From positions 1-39,991 of the forward strand of contig JADZEJ010000005.1 in NCBI GenBank assembly GCA_020850575.1: a stretch of DNA of 39,991 nucleotides, given 5' to 3'. The notes beneath the pieces are model-generated. The model ran no database searches. It saw only the letters and a program-made list of their open reading frames with translations, and was not told the DNA's origin. A program made the position numbers and the translations under genes. The DNA comes from Candidatus Uhrbacteria bacterium. Lineage in GTDB: Bacteria > Patescibacteriota > Patescibacteriia > 2-12-FULL-60-25. Positions 25,089 through 31,548 of the stretch are shown here, piece after piece. The number at the start of each line of letters is the position of its first letter. The stretch's first letter is position 1.

Positions 25089-25562
25089 ATGCCCCTTGTA
25101 TACAAAGCTCTTTCCGAAATGCAATTGATCAACATGTTGATTTTGCTCAAACACAAAAAACAAGTTACTCACTTGTCTGGAACGATCGAAATTCAACAAA
25201 CGCTAAAACGGACCATCGAAGCACGCAACCTGATTGAAGAACAAATACTCATCCTCAAAGCGTTGCTAAATATAGAAGATACTCATTTTCAGGGAATTAT
25301 TTTCAAGGAACCTGCAAAAAAATATTTCTCGAGCAAACAAATTGATGCCATTTGGTCTTCAACGCCTCTCAGTAAACGAAATAATCGTGATCTTCCCGTG
25401 CCTATTCAATATTTTAGACAAAAACCAATGAAAGATCGGGCACCGGCTGTCTTGATGCGCATCCTTGGAACGATCGGTTATCAAGGAAAACCACATCTCA
25501 TGTGTACTGATGATGAAGGTCAAAATAGACAACTAACTATCAGCATTCATCAAATCAAGTAA
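25089..25562 (+). CDS. Hypothetical protein
   Basis: 157 residues, GGGAG Shine-Dalgarno about ten bases before the ATG. The N-terminal ~70 residues are helical and hydrophobic/basic without a clear membrane span. The rest is mixed and basic, with a segment K-R-N-N-R-D-L-P-V-P-I and a final compact beta-like stretch. No family recognised. Single gene with its own terminator (25565-25592), directly before the tRNA-Ala. Confidence 0.6.
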   Translation: MPLVYKALSEMQLINMLILLKHKKQVTHLSGTIEIQQTLKRTIEARNLIEEQILILKALLNIEDTHFQGIIFKEPAKKYFSSKQIDAIWSSTPLSKRNNRDLPVPIQYFRQKPMKDRAPAVLMRILGTIGYQGKPHLMCTDDEGQNRQLTISIHQIK

Positions 25563-25564
25563 AT

Positions 25565-25592
25565 ATCCACGTCTAATCATGTGGATTTTTTG
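25565..25592 (+). terminator. Rho-independent terminator
   Basis: ATCCAC/GTGGAT stem with a ten-base loop, then a run of T (25586-25591), three bases past the stop of the 157-residue gene. Confidence 0.65.
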
Positions 25593-25657
25593 TATCTCAG
25601 TTGTATTGACGAATTATGTAAAAAATGACACCATTCCACAATAAATAACAAAGACAC

Positions 25658-25733
25658 GGGCCTTTAGCTCAGCTGGTAGAGCGCTTCCATGGCATGGAAG
25701 AGGTCAACGGTTCGATCCCGTTAAGGTCCACCA
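25658..25733 (+). tRNA. tRNA-Ala (anticodon GGC), integration target
   Basis: 76 bases with encoded CCA (25731-25733). Acceptor GGGCCTT/AAGGTCC (one G-T), D-arm AGCTCAGCTGGTAGAGC, anticodon stem CTTCC/GGAAG with loop ATGGCAT giving GGC, T-arm with GTTCGATCC. Its last eight bases belong to the 12-bp core repeat of the integrated element, and the gene stays intact after integration. Confidence 0.96.
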
Positions 25734-27303
25734 TACAGGGTACCGCGTCACATGGCGCGGTATTTTGTTGCAAAAAGTCCTGAAAAAGTGAAGAAAATGG
25801 CACTGCTTCGGCGGTTCGATAGCCGCTTTCTCGGCTGTATGCAATTCTTTGGTCGAAAATGAAGTAATAAAGCCGGTGTTTTTCAATAGCGGATACTTTT
25901 TCCCAAACAGAATGGGGATTTTTTAGTAAGGTGGTAGCCTTGTCGAGAGCGGTTCGATAAGGAATCGTGAGGTCAATGTCTTGATTTCCACTAGGAGACT
26001 TCTCATCCTCTGTCATCAATTCCTCGATCTGCGCTTCGTAGGTTTTGCGTACTTTGAGTGAAGAGGTTTCGCTTGCGGCGTCAGCGAGCTGTTTGATCTT
26101 CTTTTTTCTTTCTTCCGCCTGACGCGCGATCTGCTCCTGTCGTTTGTGGAACTCTACGACCTCTCCACTCCATACTCGATCAAACATGAGGTTCACAAGC
26201 TGACCGGCTTCCTGCTTCAACGTATTCTCTTTCAGTACCGTATCGAATTGAGATTCAATATCTGCCTTTTTGATAGATTTTCCATAGACACGGCAGGTCT
26301 TACTGTGACAAACATAAAGCGGATATTTTTTACTACGACCCTTCGACCAGGCTGCTCTCAAGGGCTCCTTGCAATTCGCGCACAAAACAAGCCCCCTCAA
26401 AGGAAAGTCCTCTGACACATCAACGCGTATTCTTTTGTTGCGTCCATCATTCTTCAAGCGTTTCTGAATCAGATTGAACGTTTCTTCTGAAATGAGGGCT
26501 TGATGATGACCAACCCGCCGCGACACCTCCCATGGCGCATATTCAACGAAGCCAGCATAAAACGAACTTCTTAGTATGTTATCAAACTCCACAATTCTCT
26601 TTTCAGCAGAGTTGTTCCAAAAGCCCTTTTCAACAAGAAAACGACAAGCATCCATTTTTCGTACAAAGGTGCCATCCGCAAAACCATTTAATGCAGCGAT
26701 TAAAACGTCTTTATCTTTCTCGTCAGGAATAGCTAACTTTCCGTGAGCAGGATGCTTCACCATCTTGTAGCCTCTTTTTGCCACAAACGGCCAATAGCCA
26801 AGCTCAAGGCGGGCTTTTTGCTTTTGGATAACCTGCCTACGGTTCTTCTTTCGTTCAAGTTGAGCACCGGCTGCCAAGATAATCTCCGCGTATTCGCCCT
26901 CTTCGGTTTCGTCGAGATTGAAGTTGAGGCAGATCGGTTCCACGCTGCGGAGCTTGAAGGCCGCTCTTAGTTTGATATGAGATACGACTTCTCGAGCTAA
27001 TCGCGAAAGATCATCAAAAACCACCAAATACTTTTTATGCGGGTTGGCGTCTATATGGGCTAACAACTGCCTCATAGCCGGCCTTTCCATGAAGTCACCT
27101 CCGCCGCTAGCGGTATCAGGAAATGTCATTTCATGTGGCACGTTCAGTAAGCGTAACCTTGAAATACAACGCTCTTCCTGTGTGAGCAGACCAGATCCCT
27201 CTATTTCCTGTTTCTTGCTCGATACCCGAGCATATACAAGACCAATCCGACCCTCATAAGGGTTGATCGTGGGGTTTGGGATTGAGCTTTTTGGTATCGA
27301 CAT
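25669..27303 (-). CDS. Large serine recombinase (integrase of the element)
   Basis: 544 residues. N-terminal resolvase domain (~18-165) with catalytic Ser28 in Y-A-R-V-S-S and later D-D-L-S-R-L-A-R. Recombinase domain (~190-290). Zinc ribbon near 325-355 with C-A-N-C and C-H-S-K-T-C. Coiled coil (~370-440). This is the domain order of large serine integrases, which recombine att sites through short cores. The last 18 residues after the core are read from the antisense strand of tRNA-Ala (L-N-G-I-E-P-L-T-S-S), so they are a product of integration. In a circular form the frame would continue into DNA now at 31536-31432 and give 560 residues. Third gene of the MerR/66-codon/recombinase operon. 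Confidence 0.93.
   Translation of the reverse strand: MSIPKSSIPNPTINPYEGRIGLVYARVSSKKQEIEGSGLLTQEERCISRLRLLNVPHEMTFPDTASGGGDFMERPAMRQLLAHIDANPHKKYLVVFDDLSRLAREVVSHIKLRAAFKLRSVEPICLNFNLDETEEGEYAEIILAAGAQLERKKNRRQVIQKQKARLELGYWPFVAKRGYKMVKHPAHGKLAIPDEKDKDVLIAALNGFADGTFVRKMDACRFLVEKGFWNNSAEKRIVEFDNILRSSFYAGFVEYAPWEVSRRVGHHQALISEETFNLIQKRLKNDGRNKRIRVDVSEDFPLRGLVLCANCKEPLRAAWSKGRSKKYPLYVCHSKTCRVYGKSIKKADIESQFDTVLKENTLKQEAGQLVNLMFDRVWSGEVVEFHKRQEQIARQAEERKKKIKQLADAASETSSLKVRKTYEAQIEELMTEDEKSPSGNQDIDLTIPYRTALDKATTLLKNPHSVWEKVSAIEKHRLYYFIFDQRIAYSRESGYRTAEAVPFSSLFQDFLQQNTAPCDAVPCMVDLNGIEPLTSSMPWKRSTS
25726..25737 (+). other. attL core (12-bp direct repeat)
   Basis: GTCCACCATACA, spanning the last eight bases of tRNA-Ala and four bases beyond. 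Repeated exactly at 31537-31548; flanking bases differ on both sides. Confidence 0.8.
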
Positions 27304-27324
27304 AGGCCTGCAACTCCGCTTTTA

Positions 27325-27525
27325 TTATGTTCCTGCAAAATCCCTCAAGGTAATCCAGTCGTGCTTTGATTTGTTCGTCCGAGCTCGTCCGGTCATTGAG
27401 CATCTTGCGACACTCCTCGATGGTAACCATGGCATTTCATGGTTGCGATAGAGTTTCAGTTTTTCCTGATAACGCATATCTGCTTTCGTAAAGGCTTCGG
27501 TTTTCTCCCGATAGCCCATTATCAT
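27325..27525 (-). CDS. Small basic protein coupled to the recombinase (unknown)
   Basis: 66 residues. The ATG (27525-27523) overlaps the TGA of the MerR-like gene (ATGA), and the recombinase starts 21 bases after its stop, so it is translated as the middle gene of three. Basic and helical in its first half. The second half, S-R-S-V-A-R-C-S-M-T-G-R-A-R ... L-R-D-F-A-G, shows a faint likeness to the R-C-x-x-T-G-R-x-R ... L-R-x-x-A core of ribosomal protein uS14, but without the usual C-terminus. A role in recombination directionality is possible from position only. Confidence 0.5.
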   Translation of the reverse strand: MIMGYREKTEAFTKADMRYQEKLKLYRNHEMPWLPSRSVARCSMTGRARTNKSKHDWITLRDFAGT

Positions 27526-28334
27526 TTCAATCTTTTACGTGTCGTCACCTGTACCGATTTCGGTACACCGTTCTCGTACTTGGTAACGACCTGGCCGTAC
27601 ATTTTTTCCTGCTCCACTTGATTCTTGAGTCTGTGTGGTGCCAATGGGGATGTGGTGGTTTCGGTGCTTTCGATTTCCGTAATTTCTCCCTGATCGTCGA
27701 TTTTAACTTTGATGTCGTTGTTATTTCCCATATGGATACTAGTCAACAATTCAATATCCTTTTCTGAAAGCGCGAACAGGGTTTTGACTGCGGGAGTGTG
27801 GAGACCCATGCCTTTTAGGATCGCTTTCAGCGAAATTAACAATACGTCAAAACTATCCAAAAATAATTTCGCCGCTTCTATTTGAGCCACTGTCGCAACC
27901 TCTGCTTCTCCGTCGCTCATTACTAAAATGTATGTGTCTGCATCACTGAGCCACGCCTTTGCAAGATAGTACTCAAAACATGGATACCTCTCGCGTTGTT
28001 TATTCCACGACATAGCACCCTTTCTTGCATATGCAATTTTTTCAAGAGGAAGCCCAAAGTCTCTCATGCGAACTACGGCCTTAAGCCAGACCATCTCGGG
28101 CAACGTGAATTTACGCCAGCTGCCATCACCCCTCACGCCATCGGGGAGAAGGCCGGATTGATCCCAATGGTTGATAACCCGATAGGCCACATCGGTTTCT
28201 CCAACGGTAAAACGCCGATCATTCATCAACTCTCTGACTTTCTGGAACTTGTCATTAAATTGATAATCGGCAAGATCAAAAGCGAAGGCGTCGCTTCGGG
28301 GTATAAACAACTTGCTCAAGGTTTTTTTAGCCAT
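27522..28334 (-). CDS. MerR-like HTH regulator of the element
   Basis: 270 residues from the ATG at 28334. Residues ~45-105 form a MerR-type winged helix: Y-R-V-I-N-H-W-D-Q-S-G-L-L-P-D, W-R-K-F-T-L-P-E-M-V-W-L-K-A-V-V-R-M-R-D-F-G-L-P-L-E-K-I. A ~100-residue helical/beta middle domain follows, then a polar tail ending in basic residues (T-T-R-K-R-L-K). The tail may add DNA contacts. The start is fixed by the promoter: the expected transcription start coincides with the ATG, so the mRNA seems leaderless. First gene of the recombinase operon; likely excision regulator or repressor (inference). Confidence 0.78.
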   Translation of the reverse strand: MAKKTLSKLFIPRSDAFAFDLADYQFNDKFQKVRELMNDRRFTVGETDVAYRVINHWDQSGLLPDGVRGDGSWRKFTLPEMVWLKAVVRMRDFGLPLEKIAYARKGAMSWNKQRERYPCFEYYLAKAWLSDADTYILVMSDGEAEVATVAQIEAAKLFLDSFDVLLISLKAILKGMGLHTPAVKTLFALSEKDIELLTSIHMGNNNDIKVKIDDQGEITEIESTETTTSPLAPHRLKNQVEQEKMYGQVVTKYENGVPKSVQVTTRKRLK

Positions 28335-28340
28335 GGATAA

Positions 28341-28368
28341 ATTATACATCAATGTATATTTATGCCAA
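28341..28368 (-). promoter_or_regulatory. Leaderless promoter with palindromic operator for the MerR gene
   Basis: Minus-strand TTGGCA (28368-28363), 16-base spacer, perfect TATAAT (28346-28341). Only six bases separate the -10 from the ATG, placing the start point on the A of the ATG. The spacer and -10 include the inverted repeat ATACAT-TG-ATGTAT (28357-28344), a likely binding site for the encoded regulator. Confidence 0.7.
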
Positions 28369-28629
28369 GCCCTTAAAGTCGGGCTTTCCTAAATGTGGCA
28401 AATACGGCAATATATGACCACAACTAAACCCGCCTAAACCTTTGGTTTGCCAAGGGCATGGCACGAAATCCACGCAAATACTAACGGTCTCCTGACCGGC
28501 ACTATTTGCGTGGTCCACATCTGAAAGGGTGTGGGGCAGCTCCGAAAGGGGTTGTCGCTCGGCTCGGGGGACCCTTTGTGTTTCTCCGAATCGAGGCCTA
28601 ATTATTCAATACCTCTATTTTATTTTTCT
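28367..28629. other. Hairpin-rich intergenic region of the element
   Basis: About 260 bases without a gene. Visible dyads: AAGCCC/GGGCTT (28367-28386); CCTTTGG/CCAAGGG (28439-28456, one mismatch); CCACGCAAATA/TATTTGCGTGG (28470-28480 with 28503-28513) enclosing CGGTC/GACCG; and CCACA/TGTGG (28515-28534), followed by a G-rich stretch to ~28575. It separates the divergent MerR operon and the two-helix protein gene. Candidates: structured 5' UTR RNA, replication or transfer origin, or recombinase accessory sites. Confidence 0.5.
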
Positions 28630-29082
28630 ATGGCTCAAACAAATCCACATTGGCTCATTGAAAAAGCCCCCGCCGATATCAAAGCCCAAGTCAGGATTGC
28701 TGTTCAGCATGGCTATCAGGTGGTCAGTCAAACGCATTCCACCGCACAACTGATGCGAAAGAAGCGGTTCAGCTGTTTGATCGCAACTGTGCTCTTTCTC
28801 TGTTTTGCACTCCCATTTTTCATTTATCTTTTCTACTATCTCGCCAAGAAAGATGACCTTATTTACCTTGATTTGGAAACACAACCATCCAAGGCCGAAT
28901 TAGAGAAACAGATAGCATCCGGCGTCACGAGTTCATCTGAAAGAAACAAAAAGATTCTCTACGGTGTCCTGATTTTCTTCGGGGTGATGATGGTTATTGG
29001 GATCATCGGTAACGCGCTGGATGGAAATAAGACTTCAAACGGCAGTACCGGAAGTGTTACGAGTTCGACAACCGCTAAATAG
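28630..29082 (+). CDS. Two-helix membrane protein (unknown)
   Basis: 150 residues from the ATG at 28630; the frame is open upstream to 28531, but those codons lie in the structured region and look non-coding. Cytoplasmic N-terminus A-Q-T-N-P-H-W-L-I-E-K, then G-Y-Q-V-V-S-Q-T-H-S-T-A-Q-L-M-R-K-K-R-F-S, a segment type seen just before membrane helices in many actinobacterial and phage-borne small proteins. Helices at ~52-75 and ~115-135, Ser/Thr/Gly-rich tail. Only plus-strand gene in the left half of the element; may be cargo or a surface/immunity protein. Confidence 0.65.
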   Translation: MAQTNPHWLIEKAPADIKAQVRIAVQHGYQVVSQTHSTAQLMRKKRFSCLIATVLFLCFALPFFIYLFYYLAKKDDLIYLDLETQPSKAELEKQIASGVTSSSERNKKILYGVLIFFGVMMVIGIIGNALDGNKTSNGSTGSVTSSTTAK

Positions 29083-29121
29083 CAACAAATGACGTAAACT
29101 GGTAAAGAAACAGTAAAGAAA

Positions 29122-29149
29122 ATGACAGGTTTTATACCTGCCATTTTTT
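29122..29149 (+). terminator. Rho-independent terminator of the two-helix protein gene
   Basis: ATGACAGGT/ACCTGCCAT (one mismatch) with loop TTTAT and six T. The hairpin overlaps the stop of the convergent HTH gene. Confidence 0.65.
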
Positions 29150-29539
29150 GATGCTGGAAAAAGCGTCTTCGAGAGGATCGAACGATACCGCTTGTAGCTC
29201 AAGAGGCTTTTGCTCTCCGCGCAATTCTCGAATCAACTTGAAGAAAATCCCATACAGTTTATCCGTGGAAACATCTTCCAAGGTTCTTTTTTCGAGTTCA
29301 TTCTTAACCTCCCCAAGTCTCTGAGAGAGTAGCGATAGCTCGTGCTCTTTTGTAATGCGTAAACGTTCACGCATTGCCTCTTGATTGATAGCTGTGAGAT
29401 TACTCACGTCCTCACTTCTCTCACGGCTCCACTCAATGAGAGTTGGCTTTGATACGCCCAAGGCTTCAGAAATAGAGGCAAAGCTTTTGCCTTGCGCTCT
29501 CAATTCAACAAACTGATTTCTTGTCTCCATATCGTACAT
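29132..29539 (-). CDS. HTH-domain protein (resolvase/terminase-small-subunit-like helix)
   Basis: 135 residues from the ATG at 29539 (alternatives: GTG 29563, ATG 29530). N-terminal HTH: E-L-R-A-Q-G-K-S-F-A-S-I-S-E-A-L-G-V-S-K-P-T-L-I-E-W-S. A long charged coiled-coil helix (~45-95) and a short C-terminal domain follow. The HTH is of the Hin/IS-transposase/terminase-small-subunit style used to bind DNA repeats. Monocistronic on the minus strand. It could be an element-specific DNA-binding or partition factor. Confidence 0.6.
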   Translation of the reverse strand: MYDMETRNQFVELRAQGKSFASISEALGVSKPTLIEWSRERSEDVSNLTAINQEAMRERLRITKEHELSLLSQRLGEVKNELEKRTLEDVSTDKLYGIFFKLIRELRGEQKPLELQAVSFDPLEDAFSSIKKWQV

Positions 29540-29758
29540 AGTTCGTGAAAATGTATTCCCCACCCCTTAGCATTAGCCTACTCTAACGCTTTGAATAAGT
29601 GTCTTCAAGGTTGTTTCGCTAAATTTTCACCCCAGAACTCTCTCGCATGCCTCTGTCCCAAATGACATTTGGGGAAAACATCATGCAGTGAAGATCTTTT
29701 TATTCGATCAACAGATTCGTATGTTCTAAAATATAAAAGACGCCCAATTGGGCGTCTT
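29540..29758. other. Intergenic region with an extended hairpin
   Basis: Apart from the palindromic terminator at its right end, a nested dyad is seen: GCATG ... CCCAAAT-GAC-ATTTGGG ... CATGC (29645-29686). No ORF was supported. It lies upstream of the minus-strand HTH gene, so it may be its control region. Confidence 0.35.
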
Positions 29759-29760
29759 TT
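29735..29760 (-). terminator. Perfect 26-nt palindromic terminator of the XRE-ImmA operon
   Basis: AAAAGACGCCCAA followed by its exact reverse complement, with A/T runs on both flanks. It overlaps the last codons of the ImmA-like gene. Confidence 0.8.
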
Positions 29761-30316
29761 ATTTTACTTTATTGAGACGTAACGTCATGGCAGACTGGCT
29801 AACCTCGTACTGTTCAGATAGCTCTTCTATAATTTCGGAAATGCCCTTTCCTTGGGTGCGAAGCATATTCACGTCTCTTAGAATCATGCTTTCCGGCATT
29901 AGTAGCTCAGAGGCGAATTGATTAGCTTCAATTTCTCTTAGGTGAGTAGCCTGAGAAGAAGTCCCATTTCGATAATGAACTAGCTCCGCCGTATCATGAT
30001 CGTCTACATGGACCGACTGTGATGGATGCAATATGAAATGGCCTATTTCGTGTGCGATCGTGAATCTTTGGCGCTTAGGAACATTGTTTCTATTAACCAT
30101 TATCAGATTCTGACCTTGCTTTATTCTGATATAGCCAGCGAGACTTCGATCCTCAAAAGAGGCTTCCTTTGTTTCAATTCCTAATTCGTTGGCTAATCCT
30201 TCAACATCCACTTTGCCATTCTTGATAATCTGAGGGTATTGAGCAAGAAGTGTTCGTGCGCGCTCTCTGGCGTTCTGGATGACATCTGAGAAGTTTGTCA
30301 TATGTAATGTCACCAT
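29759..30316 (-). CDS. ImmA/IrrE family metallo-endopeptidase
   Basis: 185 residues. Zinc-binding motif H-E-I-G-H-F-I-L-H (~91-99) and a downstream R-E-I-E-A-N-Q-F-A-S-E-L-L-M-P that supplies the third ligand, both hallmarks of the ImmA/IrrE (DUF955) family. In ICEBs1 the ImmA protease cleaves the XRE repressor ImmR to induce excision (family knowledge). The start ATG overlaps the XRE gene's stop as TAATG; an ATG five codons in is an alternative. The C-terminal helices end near S-Q-S-A-M-T-L-R-L. Confidence 0.9.
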   Translation of the reverse strand: MVTLHMTNFSDVIQNARERARTLLAQYPQIIKNGKVDVEGLANELGIETKEASFEDRSLAGYIRIKQGQNLIMVNRNNVPKRQRFTIAHEIGHFILHPSQSVHVDDHDTAELVHYRNGTSSQATHLREIEANQFASELLMPESMILRDVNMLRTQGKGISEIIEELSEQYEVSQSAMTLRLNKVK

Positions 30317-30585
30317 TAAAATTTAATAGAGTATTTCTCGGATAGCAGATCTTGGTTAATTTTGTCCATCAAGGCGTCCAGGCTGAATCCGTAGATTTTG
30401 GAAAGACCATAAAGTTCCCAGGCCGAGATTCCTTGATTACCGTTTTCTATCGCCGATAGGCTACTTCTGGATATATCCAAACCTGCGGCTTCGACAACGT
30501 TGTCTAAAGTAAAGCCCTTCTCTTGTCTGTATTCCTGCAGGCGCTTTCCAAGCGCCGATCTTAGGGATTGTTCATCGAAAACCAT
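30316..30585 (-). CDS. XRE-family HTH regulator (putative ImmA substrate)
   Basis: 89 residues from the ATG at 30585. The frame is open to 30690, but a promoter -10 (30626-30621) and the operator lie inside that extension, so the shorter start is chosen. HTH: L-G-K-R-L-Q-E-Y-R-Q-E-K-G-F-T-L-D-N-V-V-E-A-A-G-L-D-I-S-R-S-S-L-S-A-I-E-N-G, then the usual Y-G-L-S-K-I-Y-G-F-S helix pair. Coupled to the ImmA-like protease by overlapping stop and start, as in repressor/anti-repressor pairs of integrative elements. Confidence 0.85.
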   Translation of the reverse strand: MVFDEQSLRSALGKRLQEYRQEKGFTLDNVVEAAGLDISRSSLSAIENGNQGISAWELYGLSKIYGFSLDALMDKINQDLLSEKYSIKF

Positions 30586-30620
30586 ATGGACATTTTTACC
30601 ACACTTGACACATCCTGTCC

Positions 30621-30653
30621 AGTATACATATCCCATCCAGGATTCCTGGATGG
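30621..30653 (-). promoter_or_regulatory. XRE promoter with 21-bp palindromic operator
   Basis: The perfect dyad CCATCCAGGA-T-TCCTGGATGG (30633-30653) covers the -35/spacer of a minus-strand promoter whose -10 is TATACT (30626-30621). The -35 is poor. The dyad is the natural binding site for the dimeric XRE protein encoded just downstream. Confidence 0.7.
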
Positions 30654-30691
30654 ATATTGTCTTGCATGTTCCATCTAGGCCTGATACCATA

Positions 30692-30743
30692 GAGGCACCG
30701 GGTTTTAATTCCGGTGCCTCAGCTCGAGCCTGTGCAGGTCGAG
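30692..30743 (+). other. Two adjacent strong hairpins in a divergent control region
   Basis: GAGGCACCGG/CCGGTGCCTC (30692-30701 with 30711-30720, perfect) is followed three bases later by CTCGA-g-CCTG/CAGG-TCGAG (30723-30743). They sit between the leftward XRE genes and the rightward DUF3892 gene. No T-run follows on the plus strand, so they are not ordinary terminators. Possible operator, small RNA or leader structure. Confidence 0.5.
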
Positions 30744-30825
30744 TAACTGATTCTGTAGCAAGATCATGTTACCACAGGTTCGGAGAGGCAACAATTTTTA
30801 AGCCCTCTGGGCAATTTCAGAATCT

Positions 30826-31113
30826 ATGATTCAGGTCACCTGTGTTAACAAAGACGGCGGTAACCATTTCAACCGTCATGAGGGTATCACTAACTTCGGT
30901 TGGACTGACACCGCTAATGGTCAACGTGGAAATTCAGGGCGCGATCAAATGATCGCTTTCTTGGAGAAGGGTGGGCAGGCCTTCACTCGCGATGTTTATA
31001 ACAATGTTGCGTGGTTGGTCGTTCGCATGGGTCAAGCACGTAAATACGTGCAGACTGTTGCCGACAACAAATTTACGGACAACTTGCTCAGCTTGAATGA
31101 ATGCCGCATCTAG
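30826..31113 (+). CDS. DUF3892 domain protein
   Basis: 95 residues. I-Q-V-T-C-V-N-K-D at the start, His-containing N-terminal part, and the closing K-Y-V-Q-T-V-A-D-N-K-F-T-D-N-L-L-S-L-N-E-C match DUF3892, a short family of unknown function that often sits beside DUF2188-like genes. No membrane helix. First gene of a two-gene plus-strand operon on the right arm of the element; likely cargo. Confidence 0.75.
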   Translation: MIQVTCVNKDGGNHFNRHEGITNFGWTDTANGQRGNSGRDQMIAFLEKGGQAFTRDVYNNVAWLVVRMGQARKYVQTVADNKFTDNLLSLNECRI

Positions 31114-31114
31114 T

Positions 31115-31345
31115 ATGAAAAATGGCCAACATGTTGTTCCTCATGATGGTGAATGGGCCGTGCGTCGTGAAGGAGCTGAGCGTGTAACGTCGGTCCACTC
31201 CACTCAGGCTGAGGCGGAAGCAGCGGCTCGTGAAATCGCCCGCAACCAAGGCGTTGAGCTGTTCATCCATGGACGCGACGGACGCATTCGCGATCGTGAT
31301 AGCTTTGGGAACGATCCGTATCCTCCAAAGGACACTCGTCATTAA
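31115..31345 (+). CDS. DUF2188 domain protein
   Basis: 76 residues from the ATG at 31115, one base after the DUF3892 stop; an ATG at 31097 would overlap that gene. G-Q-H-V-V-P-H-D-G-E-W-A-V-R-R-E-G, T-Q-A-E-A-E-A-A-A-R-E-I-A and I-H-G-R-D-G-R-I-R-D-R-D-S-F-G-N-D-P-Y-P-P are the conserved segments of DUF2188. This family of small proteins has unknown function and is widespread on bacterial chromosomes and mobile DNA. Confidence 0.88.
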   Translation: MKNGQHVVPHDGEWAVRREGAERVTSVHSTQAEAEAAAREIARNQGVELFIHGRDGRIRDRDSFGNDPYPPKDTRH

Positions 31346-31358
31346 GAGCATGCGGGCA

Positions 31359-31395
31359 AGAGATCGCTTCGTCGGGAGGCGGTCTCTTTTCTTTA
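31359..31395 (+). terminator. Rho-independent terminator of the DUF3892-DUF2188 operon
   Basis: AGAGATCGC/GCGGTCTCT (one T-G pair) with an 11-base loop, followed by TTTTCTTT. It separates the operon from the leftward recombinase tail remnant. Confidence 0.75.
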
Positions 31396-31431
31396 GTTCA
31401 ATTCAAGAGATGTGGTAGGAGATGGAGCGAA

Positions 31432-31536
31432 TCATCCAGCAAATTCAAGCGCTTTTTGCAGGCTGACGCTCGTTTGGTAATACTCCCAGAAGCGAAAAAG
31501 GTAGTCTTTTAACTGATTCAATGTATTGCCGCTCAT
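31432..31536 (-). pseudogene. Displaced 3' end of the recombinase gene (34 codons plus stop)
   Basis: When the two 12-bp cores are joined, the recombinase frame passes C-M-V-D and continues through 34 codons (M-S-G-N-T-L-N-Q-L-K-D-Y ... A-L-E-F-A-G) to a TGA at 31434-31432. In the integrated state this segment has no start or promoter of its own. The encoded tail is amphipathic and aromatic-rich, unlike random sequence. It accounts for most of the otherwise gene-free 31388-31536 region. Confidence 0.65.
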
Positions 31537-31548
31537 GTCCACCATACA
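31537..31548 (+). other. attR core (12-bp direct repeat)
   Basis: Exact copy of 25726-25737. Element DNA lies to its left and the presumed original downstream flank of tRNA-Ala to its right. Confidence 0.8.

Larger units (their letters stand above)
25726..31548. mobile_element. 5.8 kb serine-recombinase element integrated at tRNA-Ala
   Basis: Bounded by the 12-bp repeats (unit length 5,811 bp). It contains a large serine recombinase beside the tRNA end, a MerR-like regulator, XRE/ImmA, HTH and membrane proteins, and a DUF3892/DUF2188 pair. Outside the right repeat lies a strong hairpin (31546-31577) that would follow the tRNA directly after excision. Joining the ends restores an alternative recombinase C-terminus. 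No conjugation, capsid or replication genes are seen, so it is probably a small integrative island or satellite. Confidence 0.85.

Noticed and set aside
24996-25199. Minus-strand open frame of 67 codons overlapping the 157-residue gene
   Set aside because: The plus-strand gene has a Shine-Dalgarno and terminator; the minus frame has no start signal.
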